Part shown: positions 49,918 to 62,274 of the stretch, one piece after another
How positions within the stretch are numbered: the first letter of the stretch is position 1
Layout: the number at the start of each line of letters is the position of its first letter
Source: Hevea brasiliensis
Taxonomy: Eukaryota > Streptophyta > Magnoliopsida > Malpighiales > Euphorbiaceae
Direction: 5' to 3'
Assembly (NCBI RefSeq): GCF_030052815.1
Contig: NC_079498.1
Coordinates: 65,396,992 to 65,460,991 of the forward strand
Length of the DNA: 64,000 nt
Notes under the pieces: model-generated
What the model was told of the DNA's origin: nothing
What the model saw: the letters and a program-made list of their open reading frames with translations, nothing else
The model's database searches: none
Position numbers and translations under genes: made by a program

Positions 49918-50771
49918 TGATGAGCACTCCTAGGATGCCAAGAAACACAACATCTAAATATTGGAACCAAGATCTTTAATCATCCAAACAAGGCAGAATT
50001 TCAGATTGAAAACCCAAGTGTCAATACACAAATAGTAACAAGCTAAAGCATATTGATCATCAAAATAAGACTAGCAAGGGGTTCATGCTGCTAGAATCCA
50101 AGTTCTTTCAAGAAACATGGAAGAAAGATAGAAGAAACTCAAGCTCCAGCAATAGAGTTCTCTCCCTAATGCTCACACTTAAACTAGAAAAAAATGAAGG
50201 CTGCCAATACAATCTGAATATCTTGGGTTATATAAAGCATCTCTAAAACCCTAAAAGTGTGCCAAAACCTTAAAAGTGTGCCAACATGGCTAAAAAGACA
50301 AAAATTCAAGGCTCATCAATCAGATGGGGCGTCTCCATGGGGGGGGGGGGACCATTTGGGACCACTTGCTTTATGGCAGCCCTTTATGTAGTGGGGACCA
50401 TAAGGTGGCAGCAACACTTTAGGTGGTAGCAGCCTTTTTTAATGTAGTGGGGACCAATAAAAGGTGTCAGCACATGGCAAATCCAAATAAGCATAAGAAG
50501 CTCCTCCAATCCACTTGGCCGAATGGTCTTGTGCCAAGTCATGCTGATGTGGTGAAGTCACGCTGATGTGGCATCACTTGTCAAGTCTCCCATGCCAACT
50601 TGTGTGAGAACGATCCACCTAGATTCCAACAATATGCAAGAAAGTCCAACATGGAAATTTTGATCCCCCTTGTGCTCACAATGCTCCAACACCAATGCTT
50701 GTAGCTCTCTAGCTCTGGTTCTGGTGATGGGTCCTCTAAATAATGGCATAGGCACTGGTGCTTCTTCATCA
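49918..50771 (-). repeat. 3' LTR of element G (encodes the pol C-terminus)
   Basis: 854 bp, TGATGAGCAC to CTTCATCA on the plus strand. It matches 57001-57821, with a 9-base insertion near 50130, an extra repeat near 50260 and a longer G run (50339-50350). The pol frame continues into it on the minus strand. Confidence 0.9.
50558..50770 (-). pseudogene. pol: LTR-encoded CR-type tail of G pol (out of frame with the rest)
   Basis: This minus frame reads [19 protein letters not shown] followed by [14 protein letters not shown]. The GPITRARA-type motif is the C-terminal extension that CRM elements encode inside their 3' LTR. A single-base indel near 50795 puts it out of frame with the 51201-50581 segment. 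The 5' LTR carries the same segment (57835-57608). In the family this tail is linked with centromere targeting. Confidence 0.7.
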
Positions 50772-53583
50772 TCCCCTCCTCCTTTGAAAGAATTCGTCCT
50801 CGAATTTGGTCTGCATCAATGCAAGGGGAAAGATCAGTAATATTAAAAGAATTGCTAACACCATACTCACCAGGTAAATCAATCTTGTATGCATTGTTGT
50901 TGATCCTTTCTAGCACTTTGAATGGACCATCACACCTTGGCTGTAATTTTGACTTTCTTAGGTTTGGAAACCGCTCTTTCCTTAAATGCACCCAAACAAA
51001 GTCACCTGGTTCAAACACAAGAGGCTTTCGGCCTTTATTAGCATGAGTAGCATATTGTGCATTTTTCTTTTCAATTTGTAACCTAGCTTGCTCATGCAAT
51101 TTCCTAACCAAATCTGCTTTCTTTTTACCATCAAGACTATTAATATGATCAACAGGTAAAGGCAACAAGTCTAATGGTGTCAATGGATTAAATCCATACA
51201 CAATCTAAAATGGTGAAAATCCGGTAGAAGAATGCACTACTCTGTTATAAGCAAACTCAACAAAAGGAATGCAATCTTCCCAAGATTTTAAGTTTTGTTT
51301 AACCATCACACGTAATAAAGTAGTTAAGTTTCTATTCACTACTTCTATTTGTCCATCAGTCTGGGGATGACAAGTAGTTGAGAACAACAGTTTAGTGCCT
51401 AACTTACCCCACAACACCCTCCAAAAGTGACTTAGGAACTTAACATCTCTATCACTCACTATAGTCCTAGGTATACCATGTAACCTGACTATCTCCTTAA
51501 AGAACAAATTGGCTATGTATGTGGCATCATCTGTTTTGTGACACGGTATGAAGTGTGCCATCTTAGAAAATCTATCAACAACCACAAATATAGAATCGTG
51601 ACCTCTCCTAGACCTAGGTAAACCCAAAATAAAATCCATAGAAATATCAGTCCAAGGATCCTTAGGAACAGGCAAGGGTGTGTAAAGACCATTTGGCATT
51701 ACTCTAGACTTTGCTTTCTTACATTCAACACACCTAGAACACATTCAATCAACATCTTTCCTCATATGTGGCCAAAAGAAGTGTTCTTGCAATATGTTTA
51801 AAGTCTTAACAACACCAAAATGTCCCATCAAACCACCACTATGTGACTCCAAAACAAGCAAGTCTCGCATAGAGCATTTAGGCACACACAATTTATTCTC
51901 CTTAAACAAGTATCCATCATGCCTATAAAATTTCTGAAATGCACTTTTCTCACAAGCAGCATATACATTACAAAAATCAGCATCATCAACATACAATTCT
52001 TTCATGAACTCAAAACCAAGCAATTTAGCATCAAGTGTAGACAAAAGTGCATGTCTCCTAGAAAGTGCATCAGCTACAACATTCTCTTTTCCTTGCTTGT
52101 ATTTAATCACATATGGAAATGACTCCAAAAATTCAATCCATTTAGCATGCCTTCTACTCAACTTATTTTGACTCTTAATATGCTTCAATGATTCATGATA
52201 CGAATGTATGACAAACTCTTTAGGCCACAAATAATGTTGCCAAGTTTCCAAGGCCCTAACTAATGCATACATCTCCTTATCATAAGTAGAGTAATTCAAG
52301 GCAGCTCCATGCAATTTCTCACTAAAATATGCTATTGGTCATTTCTCTTGCATGAGAACTGCACCAATTCCTACACCACTTGCGTCACATTCAATTTCAA
52401 AAGTCTTATCAAAATTTGGCAAACTCAACAAGGGTGCAGAAGACAATCTATCTTTAAGTTCAGAAAATGCATGTTCATGTTTCTTTTTCCACTCAAATGC
52501 AACATTCTTTTTCGCCAATTCATTCAAAGGAGTAGTAATTGTACTAAAATTAGGCACAAATCGCCTATAGAAACTAGCCAATCCATGGAAACTCCTAACC
52601 TCAGATACATTCTTAGGAATTGGCCAATCTCTAATGGCTTTGATTTTCTCTTCATCAACCTGTACACCTTTACTACTTACAACGAAACCAAGAAAAACAA
52701 CCTTATCCAAGCAAAATGAACACTTTTTTGCATTCGCATACAATTTCTAATTTCTCAACACATTAAAAACAAGTCTCAAGTGATGCAAATGCTCGTCTAT
52801 GTTACTACTGTAAATCAAAATGTCATCAAAATACACAACAACAAATTTTCCAATGAAATTCCTCAACACATGATTCATCAAACGCATAAAAGTGCTAGGA
52901 GCATTTGTGAGCCCAAATGGCATCACCATCCATTCATACAACCCATATTTAGTTTTGAAAGCAGTTTTCCACTCATCACCAATTTTCATTCTTATTTGGT
53001 GGTAACCACTTTTCAAATCTATCTTAGAAAACACACTTGCACCATGCAACTCATCAAGCATATCATCAAGGCGAGGGATTGGGTGTCTATACTTTACAGT
53101 GATTTTATTGATGGCTCTGCAATCCATACACATGCGATAACTCCCATCCTTCTTAGGCACTAGTAACACAGGTACAACACATGGGCTCATGCTCTCCCTA
53201 ACACAGCCCTTCTCCATAAGCTCCTCCACTTGCCTTTGTAACTCCTTTGTTTCTTTAGGATTTGTTCTGTATGCTGGTTTATTCGGTATTTGTGCTCCAG
53301 GTACCAAGTCGATTTGGTCCTCAATCCCTCTGATAGGTGGCAATCCTGGTGGCAACTCATTGGGGAAGACATCTTCATATTCCTATATAAGAGACAAAGC
53401 ATCACTAGGCAAACGTGAATCAAGGTCAGTAACACATAAATTAACCTCCTTGTACATAAGTACGCAAAGAGGTCTTCCTGAATGTAAAGCCTCTCTAACT
53501 TCTCTTTCCTTCACATACAAACTCATTCTTTTCTCTCCACTCTCCTTTTTCCCCGAGCTTTCCTTTTTCTCATTTGCTCTCAT
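50581..53583 (-). pseudogene. pol: RT, RNase H and integrase of G (one frame, five or more stops)
   Basis: A single frame holds RT ([38 protein letters not shown], catalytic YFDD at 52833-52822), RNase H (FEIECDASGVGIGAVLMQ near 52390; [11 protein letters not shown] near 52040), the integrase HHCC domain ([12 protein letters not shown] to CSRCVECKK, about 51850-51715), and the DDE core ([31 protein letters not shown]). Stops at 53383, 52744, 52339, 51745 and 51202 are each one transition from the Gln or Arg codon expected at that place, so the enzyme was complete before decay. Confidence 0.87.
50772..50783 (-). other. Polypurine tract of element G
   Basis: AGGAGGAGGGGA on the minus strand immediately before the LTR start TGATGAAG at 50771. 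Confidence 0.75.
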
Positions 53584-53656
53584 TTTCTTTTCTTTTATTT
53601 CTCTTTTTCTCTCTTTTTCTTCTCTCTTCTATTTCTTTTCACTCTCATCCAAATTT

Positions 53657-54460
53657 CTACTCTCTAAGTTTTTCTCTCCAAGTTTCTTTCTTTTCTTCAA
53701 TGGATCTAAGAATCCTTATTTGATCTTCATGCACTTGAGCTGGTGTCATAGGAAGCAATGAGTATGTTCGACCTTCCTTAGTGACCGTGTACCTGTTCTT
53801 CCTACCATCATGCACAACACTTCTATCATACTGCCATGGACGGCCCAACAAAAGATGCGTAGCAACCATAGGCACAACATCACAAAGTACCTCATCATTA
53901 TACTTGCCAATGGTGAATGGCACCACCACCTGTTTTGTAACCCTCAACTTCCCACAATTATTCAACCATTGCAAGCCATATGGTTTTGGATGTGTAGTAG
54001 TAGGCAAACCCAACTTGTCCACCAAGAGTGAACTAGCCACATTACAACAGCTCCCACCATCTACAATCACACTACACAACTTGTCATTCACCAAGCACCT
54101 AGTTTGGAAGATGTTCTCCCTTTGCATTTCATCACCACACTCCATACTCACTTGTGCACTAAGTGTGCGCATGGTGACAAGGATATTGCCATCCATAGGT
54201 GGCTGATCTCCCTCATCATAGCAATCATCCTCATGCTCACCAACATTATCAGATTCTTCCTCCCTTTCCTCTTCACTTTCTAACTCTCCATTTTCCCTAA
54301 CAACCATCACTCTTTTATTTGGACATTGTGAGGCATAATGTCCATTTCCTAAACACTTAAAACACTTCAATTCTGTAGTCCTAGTAGGAACTCCCTTGTT
54401 CCTCTCCTCTACTTTCTCCTTTCCTTTCCATTCTTCTTTCTTGAATTTGGGAACTTCTTT
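53657..54460 (-). pseudogene. gag-pol: Nucleocapsid knuckle, acidic spacer and protease of G
   Basis: Same frame as gag. The zinc knuckle CFKCLGNGHYASQC is at 54364-54323, followed by an acidic spacer (ESEEEREEESDN) and the protease with active site IVDGGSCCNVAS near 54067-54030, where the D-S/T-G triad is DGG. The block HLLLGRPWQYDRSVVHDG is typical of the CRM/Reina-type protease. It is separated from gag by one stop (54458-54460) and from RT by a frameshift in the purine-rich stretch at 53583-53660. Confidence 0.82.
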
Positions 54461-55549
54461 CTACACCCTTGAAGGAGCAGACCAATTTGACTTCCAATTA
54501 CTCCTAGGAGCCGAATGGTTGGCTGGTGCATATCTAGCCACATTTTTCCTTTTTAGTTGCTTCTCCACTTTAAGTGCCATTCGTAGCATATCCTCCACCT
54601 CCACACAAGGTTGTAGCTCCACAATATTAGCAATTTTAGGATTTAACCCATTTAAAAAGTGAACCATTGTAGCTTCCCGATCCTCCTTAACATCAGCTCT
54701 AATCAACGCTATCTCCATGGCCTTGTAGTATTCTTCGACACTTTTAGTACCTTGAGTGAGTTTTTGTAACCTTTGAAGCAGCTCTCTGTGGTAGTAAGGT
54801 GGCACAATCCTATTTCTCAAGATTCCCTTCATTTCATCCCATGTCTCCATGGTTCGTTGCCCATTTCTCCTCCTCCTACTCAACAACTGATCCCACCATA
54901 CAATTGCATACTCTTTGAATTCTACAGCTGCTAACTTCACTTTCTTCTCTTCAGAATAATGGTGGCACTCAAAAATCAACTCCACCTGTCTCTCCCATTC
55001 CAAATAAACATCTGGATTATCCTTCCCATGAAAAGGTGGAATTTGCATTTTTATACTAGCTAAATTCCCATCAACTCTCTCCTCATTCCCATCTCTATCC
55101 CAATGATCACCGAACCTAAAATTTCTGCCACCCCTTCTTCCCCTAGGCCCTCTACCCCTAGGTGGTCTATACCCTCTTCCACCATAATGGTAGTTGCCAT
55201 AGTCATAAGCTTCATCATACTCATCATCATTCCATTCAGCTTCTTCATACCCTTCATTCCTATGTTCTGCCTGAAATCTACCTTCATTTCTATTCTGATT
55301 TCCCACATTTGCTCCCCCATCATTCCTCCTATTTCTATCTTCTCTGTCCTTTCTCATCTCTTCCATAAACCTGGTCATCTCATTTCTCATTCCCCTCAAT
55401 ACATCCAATTCATCTCTAAAGTCATTCATTTGCAAATTCATCCTTTCAAAGCTTTGTGCTACGGATTCTTTAAAAATTCGATCATCAGGAAACTCCCTTT
55501 TTTCTTCATTACCTCCACTACTACCACTTGTCTCTTGGAATTGAGACAT
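54461..55549 (-). pseudogene. gag: gag (capsid) of G, 362 open codons
   Basis: Starts at ATG 55549 (MSQFQETSG). Order: Ser/Glu-rich N-terminus; a coiled-coil-like stretch near residues 25-75; an Arg/Gly/Asp/Tyr-rich segment (residues about 75-160); then the retrotransposon Gag domain with IPPFHGKDNPDVYLEWERQ (about 167-185), WWDQLLSRRRR and VEEYYKAMEIALIRA. It ends at a TAG at 54458, one transition from CAG or CGA; the same frame then continues into the zinc knuckle. Confidence 0.87.
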
Positions 55550-56982
55550 GATTTGGCTGCAAGAAAACGAAGTTAGTAGAAATGGCTCACCCTCTCAAGT
55601 GTTTAGCTCAAGTGTTTTCGCACAAATTTCAGGCTCTTACCCTCTTTTGGCACTCACACACTCTTGCCTTTTGCCACTCAACAGTTTGCTTCCCTTGTTC
55701 CTTTGGGAACTAAAATTCACAAACAAGCACAAATACTTGCTAATTTTATAAAAAAACAATCAACAAACGAAACTGGAAGAAACGAAATAGCAATAACCAG
55801 AAAGTGTGACACTAGAGCCAAAGAAATGGAAGACACCAAAAGTAAAAGCAAATGTGAACTAAATGGTATGATTTTTGAAAACTGTATGAGAGACAACCCA
55901 ATAGAATGATATCAAGCTCAAACTTCCAATTTCATAGCCAACTTTGCACAAATACCAGCAGTTCACACAATTAACCAAAAATATGCAACAATTTTAGTTC
56001 ACCACACAAACGAATATATTTTGATCTGAAATTTGGTAGACATAGGCATCCCAATACTGACTAACTACTGGTAAAATTTCAGGAGTTTCTGGATGAGTTT
56101 ACTAGGTGAACGAAATTTAACTAGGTCTGCGTCAAAATTTTGGTTCGGTAGGCAAACAATGTCACAAAACCCTGAAAATTGACACAAAAGCTATTGAAAT
56201 GGAGTATAATCATCCTGCAAAATTTCGGAGTTTTCTGGGTTGGTTTGGTGTGTTAACTAAATTTGATCAAGTTTGCCACAAAATTTGGTTCGATATGCAA
56301 ACAGTGGAATTTTCACATCAAATATGGCATGTGAGTTGTCTAGTAATACCCAAAGATGTTGGTAGATTATCAGGCTCAAATTCAATGTTTAACTTCACAA
56401 TTCACAATTTCATCACTTATGTCAGCTTGTCAATTTTTTTCAGCACAACACAACTCAGCTTACAATCCAATCTCCTTTTTTTTTTTTTTTTATACTGATG
56501 CAAAGGATAAAAATTGCAGAATCAACTACTGATACCACTCAAGTACTTTGGCAATCCAAATCAAGCTCTACCCACTAGCACACAGGCACATCCCAAGCAT
56601 TAATTACCCAATTTAACATACTCAGACTTGATATCATATAACTCAAGAGGCAAATAGCTAGTGTCAAAGATAGGTTTTAGCTTGATTAACTCTAATCCTA
56701 CAGACAAACTCAAGGAAAACAAGATGAACAAGAGATTTAATCTAAGATTAAGCAAAATCCTACACTAAAATTAAGACTGCCAAGTTTCAGCCAGCAAGAG
56801 TTCAAACAAAAAAAAGAAGAAAAATCAGTACCCTAAAATGCAGATTTGATTTGGCTACAAAGAACAAGGTACTAGATGAAGAAACTAATAGATATCTAAA
56901 GGTCCTACAATGGCTGACTATTATAGTTAACCAAACAGAAAAGAAAAAGTAGTTTTAATGGATAAATACCTTGTTAGATGCC
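55550..56982 (-). other. Untranslated leader of G
   Basis: 1.4 kb between primer site and gag start, with no coding motif on either strand. It contains a 16-base T run (56476-56491, plus strand). Open frames on the plus strand (for example 56199-56498) have no family features. Confidence 0.65.
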
Positions 56983-56984
56983 AT

Positions 56985-56997
56985 GGCTCTGATACCA
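56985..56997 (-). other. Primer-binding site of element G
   Basis: TTGGTATCAGAGCC on the minus strand, adjacent to the 5' LTR at 57001; tRNA-Met type, as in other CRM elements. Confidence 0.85.
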
Positions 56998-57000
56998 AAA

Positions 57001-57821
57001 TGATGAGCACTCCTAGGATGCCAAGAAACACAACATCTAAATATTGGAACCAAGATCTTTAATAATCCAAACAAGGCAGAATTTCAGATTGAAAACCCAA
57101 GTATCAATACACAAATAGTAACAAGCTAAAGCATATTGATCATCAAAATAAGACTAGCAAGGGGTTCATGCTGCTAGAATCCAAGTTCTTTCAAGAAACA
57201 TAAAAGAAACTCAAGCTCCAGCAATGGAGTTCTCTCCCTAATGCTCACACTTAAACTAGAAAAAAATGAAGGCTGCCAATACAATCTGAATATCTTGGGT
57301 TATATATAGCATCTCTAAAACCCTAAAAGTGTGCCAACATGGCTAAAAAGACAAAAATGCAAGGCTCATCAATCAGATGGGGCGTCTCCATAGGGGGGGG
57401 GCCATTTGGGACCACTTGCTTTATGGCAGCCCTTTATGTAGTGGGGACCATAAGGTGGCAGCAACACTTTAGGTGGTAGCAGCCTTTTTTAATGTAGTGG
57501 GGACCAATAAAAGGTGTCAGCACATGGCAAATCCAAATAAGCATAAGAAGCTCCTCCAATCCACTTGGCCGAATGGTCTTGTGCCAAGTCATGCTGATGT
57601 GGCGAAGTCACGCTAATGTGGCGCCACTTGTGAAGTCTCCCATGCCAACTTGTGTGAGAATGATCCACCTAGATTCCAACAATATGCAAGAAAGTCCAAC
57701 ATGGCAATTTTGATCCCCCTTGTGCTCACAATGCTCTAACACCAATGCTTGTAGCTCTCTAGCTCTGGCTCTGGTGATGGGTCCTCTAAATAATGGCATA
57801 GGCACTGGTGCTTCTTCATTA
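57001..57821 (-). repeat. 5' LTR of element G
   Basis: 821 bp, TGATGAGCAC to CTTCATTA (last CA changed to TA), with TSD TGGCT right after it. Confidence 0.9.
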
Positions 57822-59771
57822 TGGCTATAACTCACTTAAAATAAGTTAAATGGGCAGAAATGAAAGAAAAAATTAGATTTCTTTTTTCCTTTCTTCTTCC
57901 ATTCGTAGCCTCCCTTATCCCTTCCACCTAAACCTCCATGAAAGCTCTACCAAAGCTTCATAACTCACCAAATCTCACCCCAAAACCCTAAACACCCTTC
58001 ACAAAAATTAATCCTCACATTAAGAACAAGGTTTTGATTATCATAAAGTGAAGAAATTCCAAGGTTTATCCTAGCCAATAAAAAGACCAAAGAGGTTAGT
58101 GCATGTTAATTACTTAATCTTGTTTATTTCTTAAAATTTAGTTTGAATATGAACAAATAATTAAGAAATTGAGATAAATCATGTGTGAAATTGAGAATGA
58201 AATTTTGGCCAGCTTTATGGGAGTGGTAGTTGATGGTTTTGATGGATTTAAAATGGCTTAGAAATGGTGTTGATGTGTAAACATAAATTTGAAATGGATT
58301 AGTATGCCTAATTAACATGTGTTGTGTGAACCTTGAATTTGAGCTAGGGTTTGGACACAAAAACTTGGATCTTGTTTATGTGTTGGTGAAAGTAAGTTTT
58401 AATGGTCAATTAGTGGTGAAAGTAAGTTTTAATAGTCAATTAGTGACCATTGGTTATGTGTAAACAAGAAATGAAGTGGTTTGTGCAGTAGGAATTGAGG
58501 TTAGTATGGCTGCCCTTGGTGACCTGCAGGACTGGGCATGAGTCCAGCAGCTTTGGGCAGCAATAACTGGAGTTATAGAGGTTCAATTGGTGCAAGGCCA
58601 ATTGGACATGAAACTAGACATATAATGGCACAACTTTGGTGAAGAAACCCTGCCCAGAAAACCAAACGAAGTTTGCCTAAAAATTGCCCTAATCCGGGTG
58701 ACCTGCATTCTACCTGGGCAAAATGACCAAATAAATAGTATTTATTCATTTGGTCATAACTCAGTGTAGAAAGGTTCAATTGACCTAAAATTTTACAAAA
58801 AGAAAGCTGAGACATAGATCTACAACTTTCATGAGAACACAAATCCAAATTCTGAACATAACCTAGTCAAATTTCCCACCAAACTTAGGTTGCCAAATCT
58901 AGTAGAACCAGTTTTGCCCAGAATTTTGGATTCTATCCAATCCGGCCAGTTATGGTGTTTAGGTCGTAACTTGAGTTACAAAACTTTAAATGGAGTGATT
59001 CAAAAAATGAAATGTAACTAAACAAAATAAGGAACAACTTTCATGAAGACAACTTTGCCAAATTCCTATTGTAAAAATGACCAATGGAACAGTAAACACA
59101 AAGCTTGAAATCTGAAATTTTTGAACAACTAATATTAAGCTTAGAAATGGTATTGGCAACCAATACAAACAACTTTAGAATGAAAAATGTGGTATGTTGG
59201 GAGTATTAGAACCAATGTACCTATTGTCTATGCAAAATTCAACATTTTAGTTGACTAATGAAATAAATAGTAACACCTAAACTTAAACTTCAAGAATTAT
59301 AAAGTTTAAAAGTGTAACATGCCCTAGTACACCTAGCAAGATTGGTTTGGATAGGTTGGCATGCCAATGGGGTTCAGTTAGCAGTACTGCACATGGCATT
59401 ATGCCATTTTGTGATTTCATGGCTTTTAGCCATTCTGACATTATGTTGAGACTTTGTCTTGTGCCTAATGTTATTACAGCTTATTAGCTGTTCTGTTGCA
59501 CACCGGGAGACACATATGTGACTGATGGTATGATGGCCCGACGTACTTGATACCCAGTGCCAGTTTACCCGTTTATCCAGTCCATTCATCCAGTATAGAT
59601 TACTTGGGCAATCAAAAATGAAAGTTGATAAATTTAATGAAATAATGAATATAACAAGTACCAAATAAATAAGACTACTAATAATTATCAAAAATTTATC
59701 TGCATGAGACATCAATACACTCACTGCATATTTATTTCCTTTTAGTTCTTTTTATTTTATTATTGGCACCA

Positions 59772-59789
59772 CTAAGCATTATTGCTTAG
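59772..59789 (+). other. Conserved LTR hairpin (F copy)
   Basis: CTAAGCA/TGCTTAG with loop TTAT, identical to element A, followed by CGTGTCGC. Confidence 0.7.
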
Positions 59790-60477
59790 CGTGTCGCTTT
59801 TTGCCACGCGTGGGTTCTAGAGAGATAGACAGAGAGCCCAGCAAACCACAGACTGGGTGAGGTCACAGATCTGCCTAGAGTCAGAGTCACCTCTCATCTA
59901 CAGTGCATCAGTGGTAGGACCTTTAGGTCCCTTTTGAAATTATATTTTTGCATTTTGTAATAGGTAGTAGTTTGTGATTTGTAAATTATAAACTCATATA
60001 AATAGTAAATTTATGTAATCATATGTTGATGTACATATTTTGAAGAATTTTGTTAATTAATATAATTTGAGAATATCTTCATGAAATTTTAGTTGATTTT
60101 GAATTTGAATGAAATTGTGGATTAATGTTGAGAACTTGAAATGATTGCTAATGTTGAGACCATGTTGATGGTTATTGGAGTTTGAGAATGATTTGAAATG
60201 ATTATCGGAAGTGTTTTTCACAGGTTCTGAAGAACTGTTTTCTCCATTTTTAGCCGGTACTCTGTCAGATTTTTTATAAAATTTTCGGAACCTTAAATAA
60301 ATTATAATTTCAATAAATGACTTAAATAAATTATATTTCATAAATTGTACTTCATAACTATGAAAAAAATAAATTAGGAAGAATAAAAATGATTGAATTA
60401 AAATAGAGTGCTCCGGTACACTGCGTGGCATATCTTGCTCGGCTACACTGTAGACGGGTAAGAGGTGTCACACCCCT

Positions 60478-61589
60478 GCTGCCTCAGATCTCCCAGGCTT
60501 CCTACCCCTCTGGGCAGTAGGAGCTGATCTCTTTATCTGTGCTGGTGGAATAGTCCTCCTAAGACAGTCTCTCTAGAAGTGATCTGTGGCCCTACATCTA
60601 TAGCAAGCTTCAGTCAATCCCCAACATTCACCTCTATGCCTCCTCCCACAATGTGTGCATGCTACTAGGGTGGGACCTCTCACTACTGGTCCTGGTGTCC
60701 TAGCCACTTATTCTGTCGGCTGGCCTCTCCTAAATATGGACCTAGACCCCTGTCCTGGCCTCTGAGTTAGTGCTTGACTAGACTGCCCCCTGAGCCTCTT
60801 ACTTGCTGTGAATGTGGAGCTGGACTAGCCAAATACTCTCTTCTACTGTTCACCCCTCTTACTTTTCTCATTAGCTCAAACTCTCTCCATATTCATAGCT
60901 GCTGCCACAAACTGGATGAAATCAGTATCCTGCAGTGCCGTGATACGAAGTCTGATACTACCATTAAGGCGTTCCTCAAACCTTCTGCATCTTTCTACCT
61001 CTGTGGGAACAATCTCCCTAGTGTACTTACTCATCCGAACAAATTCTCTCTCATATTCAGCTACTATTAGCTGTCTCTACGTTAGAGAAATAAATTCTCT
61101 TCTCCTGTTTTCCAAGTAGATATGATTGATGTACTTCTTTTTGAACTCCGCTAGAAAGAAGTGCCATGTCACCACATCTGGATGCAATACCTTGGTTACT
61201 GTATCCCACCATTGATAAGCATCCTCCTGCAATAGTGAGACTGCACATTCTAAGCTCTGGTCAGTTGTGCAATGTAGCTGCTAAAGAACTCTCTCAGTCC
61301 TCTCCAATCAATACTCTACAGTAGTTAGGTCATCTTCCCTCTTTCCTCTAAAGTCCACAGCCTCATACTTTTGGAGCTTTTCCAATCGTGATTTCTGTGC
61401 GAGCTGTGTCTGAACTCCTGTCACTTGCCAAAGTTGATCAGCCATCTGCTAGAAGAACTGCTGCTGAGGTTTTACTTGCTGTTCAGTGGCTATCTATGCT
61501 GTAGAATCCCTCACACCTCTTACACTGCTGCTCTTTGGGGCATGACTCTTCGCTTCCTCTTCAATAGCCCGAGGAGTATCGGAGTCCAT
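60478..61589 (-). pseudogene. gag: gag of element C (decayed)
   Basis: Starts at ATG 61589 (MDSDTPRAIEEEA), as in A and E gag. The capsid region has LEKLQKYEAVDFRGKREDD near 61360 and a QRREFISL-like region near 61080. Two zinc knuckles, CTHCGRRHRGEC and CYRCRATDHF with RDC, lie at 60660-60553. Stops are frequent (near 61450, 61310, 61280, 61080 and 60570). Solo LTR F cuts it from the protease just after the knuckles. Confidence 0.8.
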
Positions 61590-61717
61590 TCTAGCAACCT
61601 AAAACAGATAGGAGAGTAGATCTACATAAGAGTTACCTCAATCCCTAGTAGATCCAATGCATGTTCACACACATATGTTATATCTTGTTATCTTGGTCTA
61701 GGAACACCTAAACCTTG

Positions 61718-61728
61718 CTCTGATACCA
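61718..61728 (-). other. Primer-binding site of element C
   Basis: TGGTATCAGAG on the minus strand with leader TTTAGTGG, a few bases inside the 5' LTR end at 61734. Confidence 0.85.
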
Positions 61729-62256
61729 CTAAATGTAACATCCCTTTACCCGATCTACAGTGTAACTGAGCTAAGGAATGCCACATTCGGTGCTGAAGCA
61801 CCTAATCTTATCCTATTCAACTATAATCAGTTTAATTTTATCATAATTTAATTAAGGATATTTTGAGTGGAAACTGCAAGAGTTTCCCCATATTTTTAAC
61901 ATTTTACATGTTAAAGAATTAACCTGTACAATTATCTATATTGAAAAGTCTCAAATGCATCATAATTTCAACATCACAATTCATATTCTCAATTCTTATC
62001 CATTTCTATAAGTAAGTTTCTTTCATTACATTCATTTAAAAAATATACATAGTTATCACACATCTAAAAATTTTAAATTACAAATTTTGTATTTAATTAT
62101 AATGCACCATGAGCATGTACTAATGTGGCCCAAATGGTATCTATCAGAGTTATGTGATGAGGTGATAATGATTTTCTATTGCAGATCTGCGCCAAAATCC
62201 CTATCCAAGTCTATTGGATCTTATCTTCTAAACCTGCACGAGGAGAAACTATCGCG

Positions 62257-62274
62257 CTAAGCATTTCTGCTCAG
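62257..62274 (-). other. Conserved LTR hairpin (C copy)
   Basis: On the minus strand CTGAGCA-GAAA-TGCTTAG: seven pairs, one a G-T pair (G-U in RNA). Flanks are GCACCA and CGCGATAG. Confidence 0.65.

Larger units (their letters stand above)
49918..57821 (-). mobile_element. Element G: CRM-clade (centromeric chromovirus) retrotransposon, minus strand
   Basis: 7904 bp with TSDs TGGCT (49913-49917 and 57822-57826). LTRs 49918-50771 and 57001-57821 are nearly identical apart from small indels. On the minus strand: primer site, a 1.4 kb leader, gag with one knuckle, protease with an acidic spacer, RT, RNase H, and an integrase whose C-terminus runs into the 3' LTR. LTR size, RT block ([20 protein letters not shown]) and the LTR-encoded C-terminal tail agree with the CRM clade and not Tekay. 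Only single stops and one or two frameshifts break it. Confidence 0.85.
49318..60472 (+). mobile_element. Solo LTR F (Tekay type, plus sense), carrying CRM element G
   Basis: TSDs CCCCT (49313-49317 and 60473-60477) touch the LTR ends. It starts TATAACACC (TG changed to TA) and ends GTGTCACA. Pieces 49318-49917 and 57827-60472 sum to about 3.25 kb, a single LTR like that of A. No primer site, gag or pol belongs to it. It formed by recombination between two LTRs of an earlier element at this site. Donor-like AG/GTTAGTG at 58093-58101. Confidence 0.85.

Noticed and set aside
53189..53761. 190-codon plus-strand open frame
   Set aside because: Shadow of the minus-strand G pol; its Phe/Ser-rich protein is the complement of the purine-rich linker.
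55103..55576. 157-codon plus-strand open frame
   Set aside because: Shadow of the G gag on the minus strand.
49318..60472. F as a full element with two LTRs
   Set aside because: The two LTR pieces join at the TSD of G to make one LTR, with TSDs directly at its ends and no internal region.
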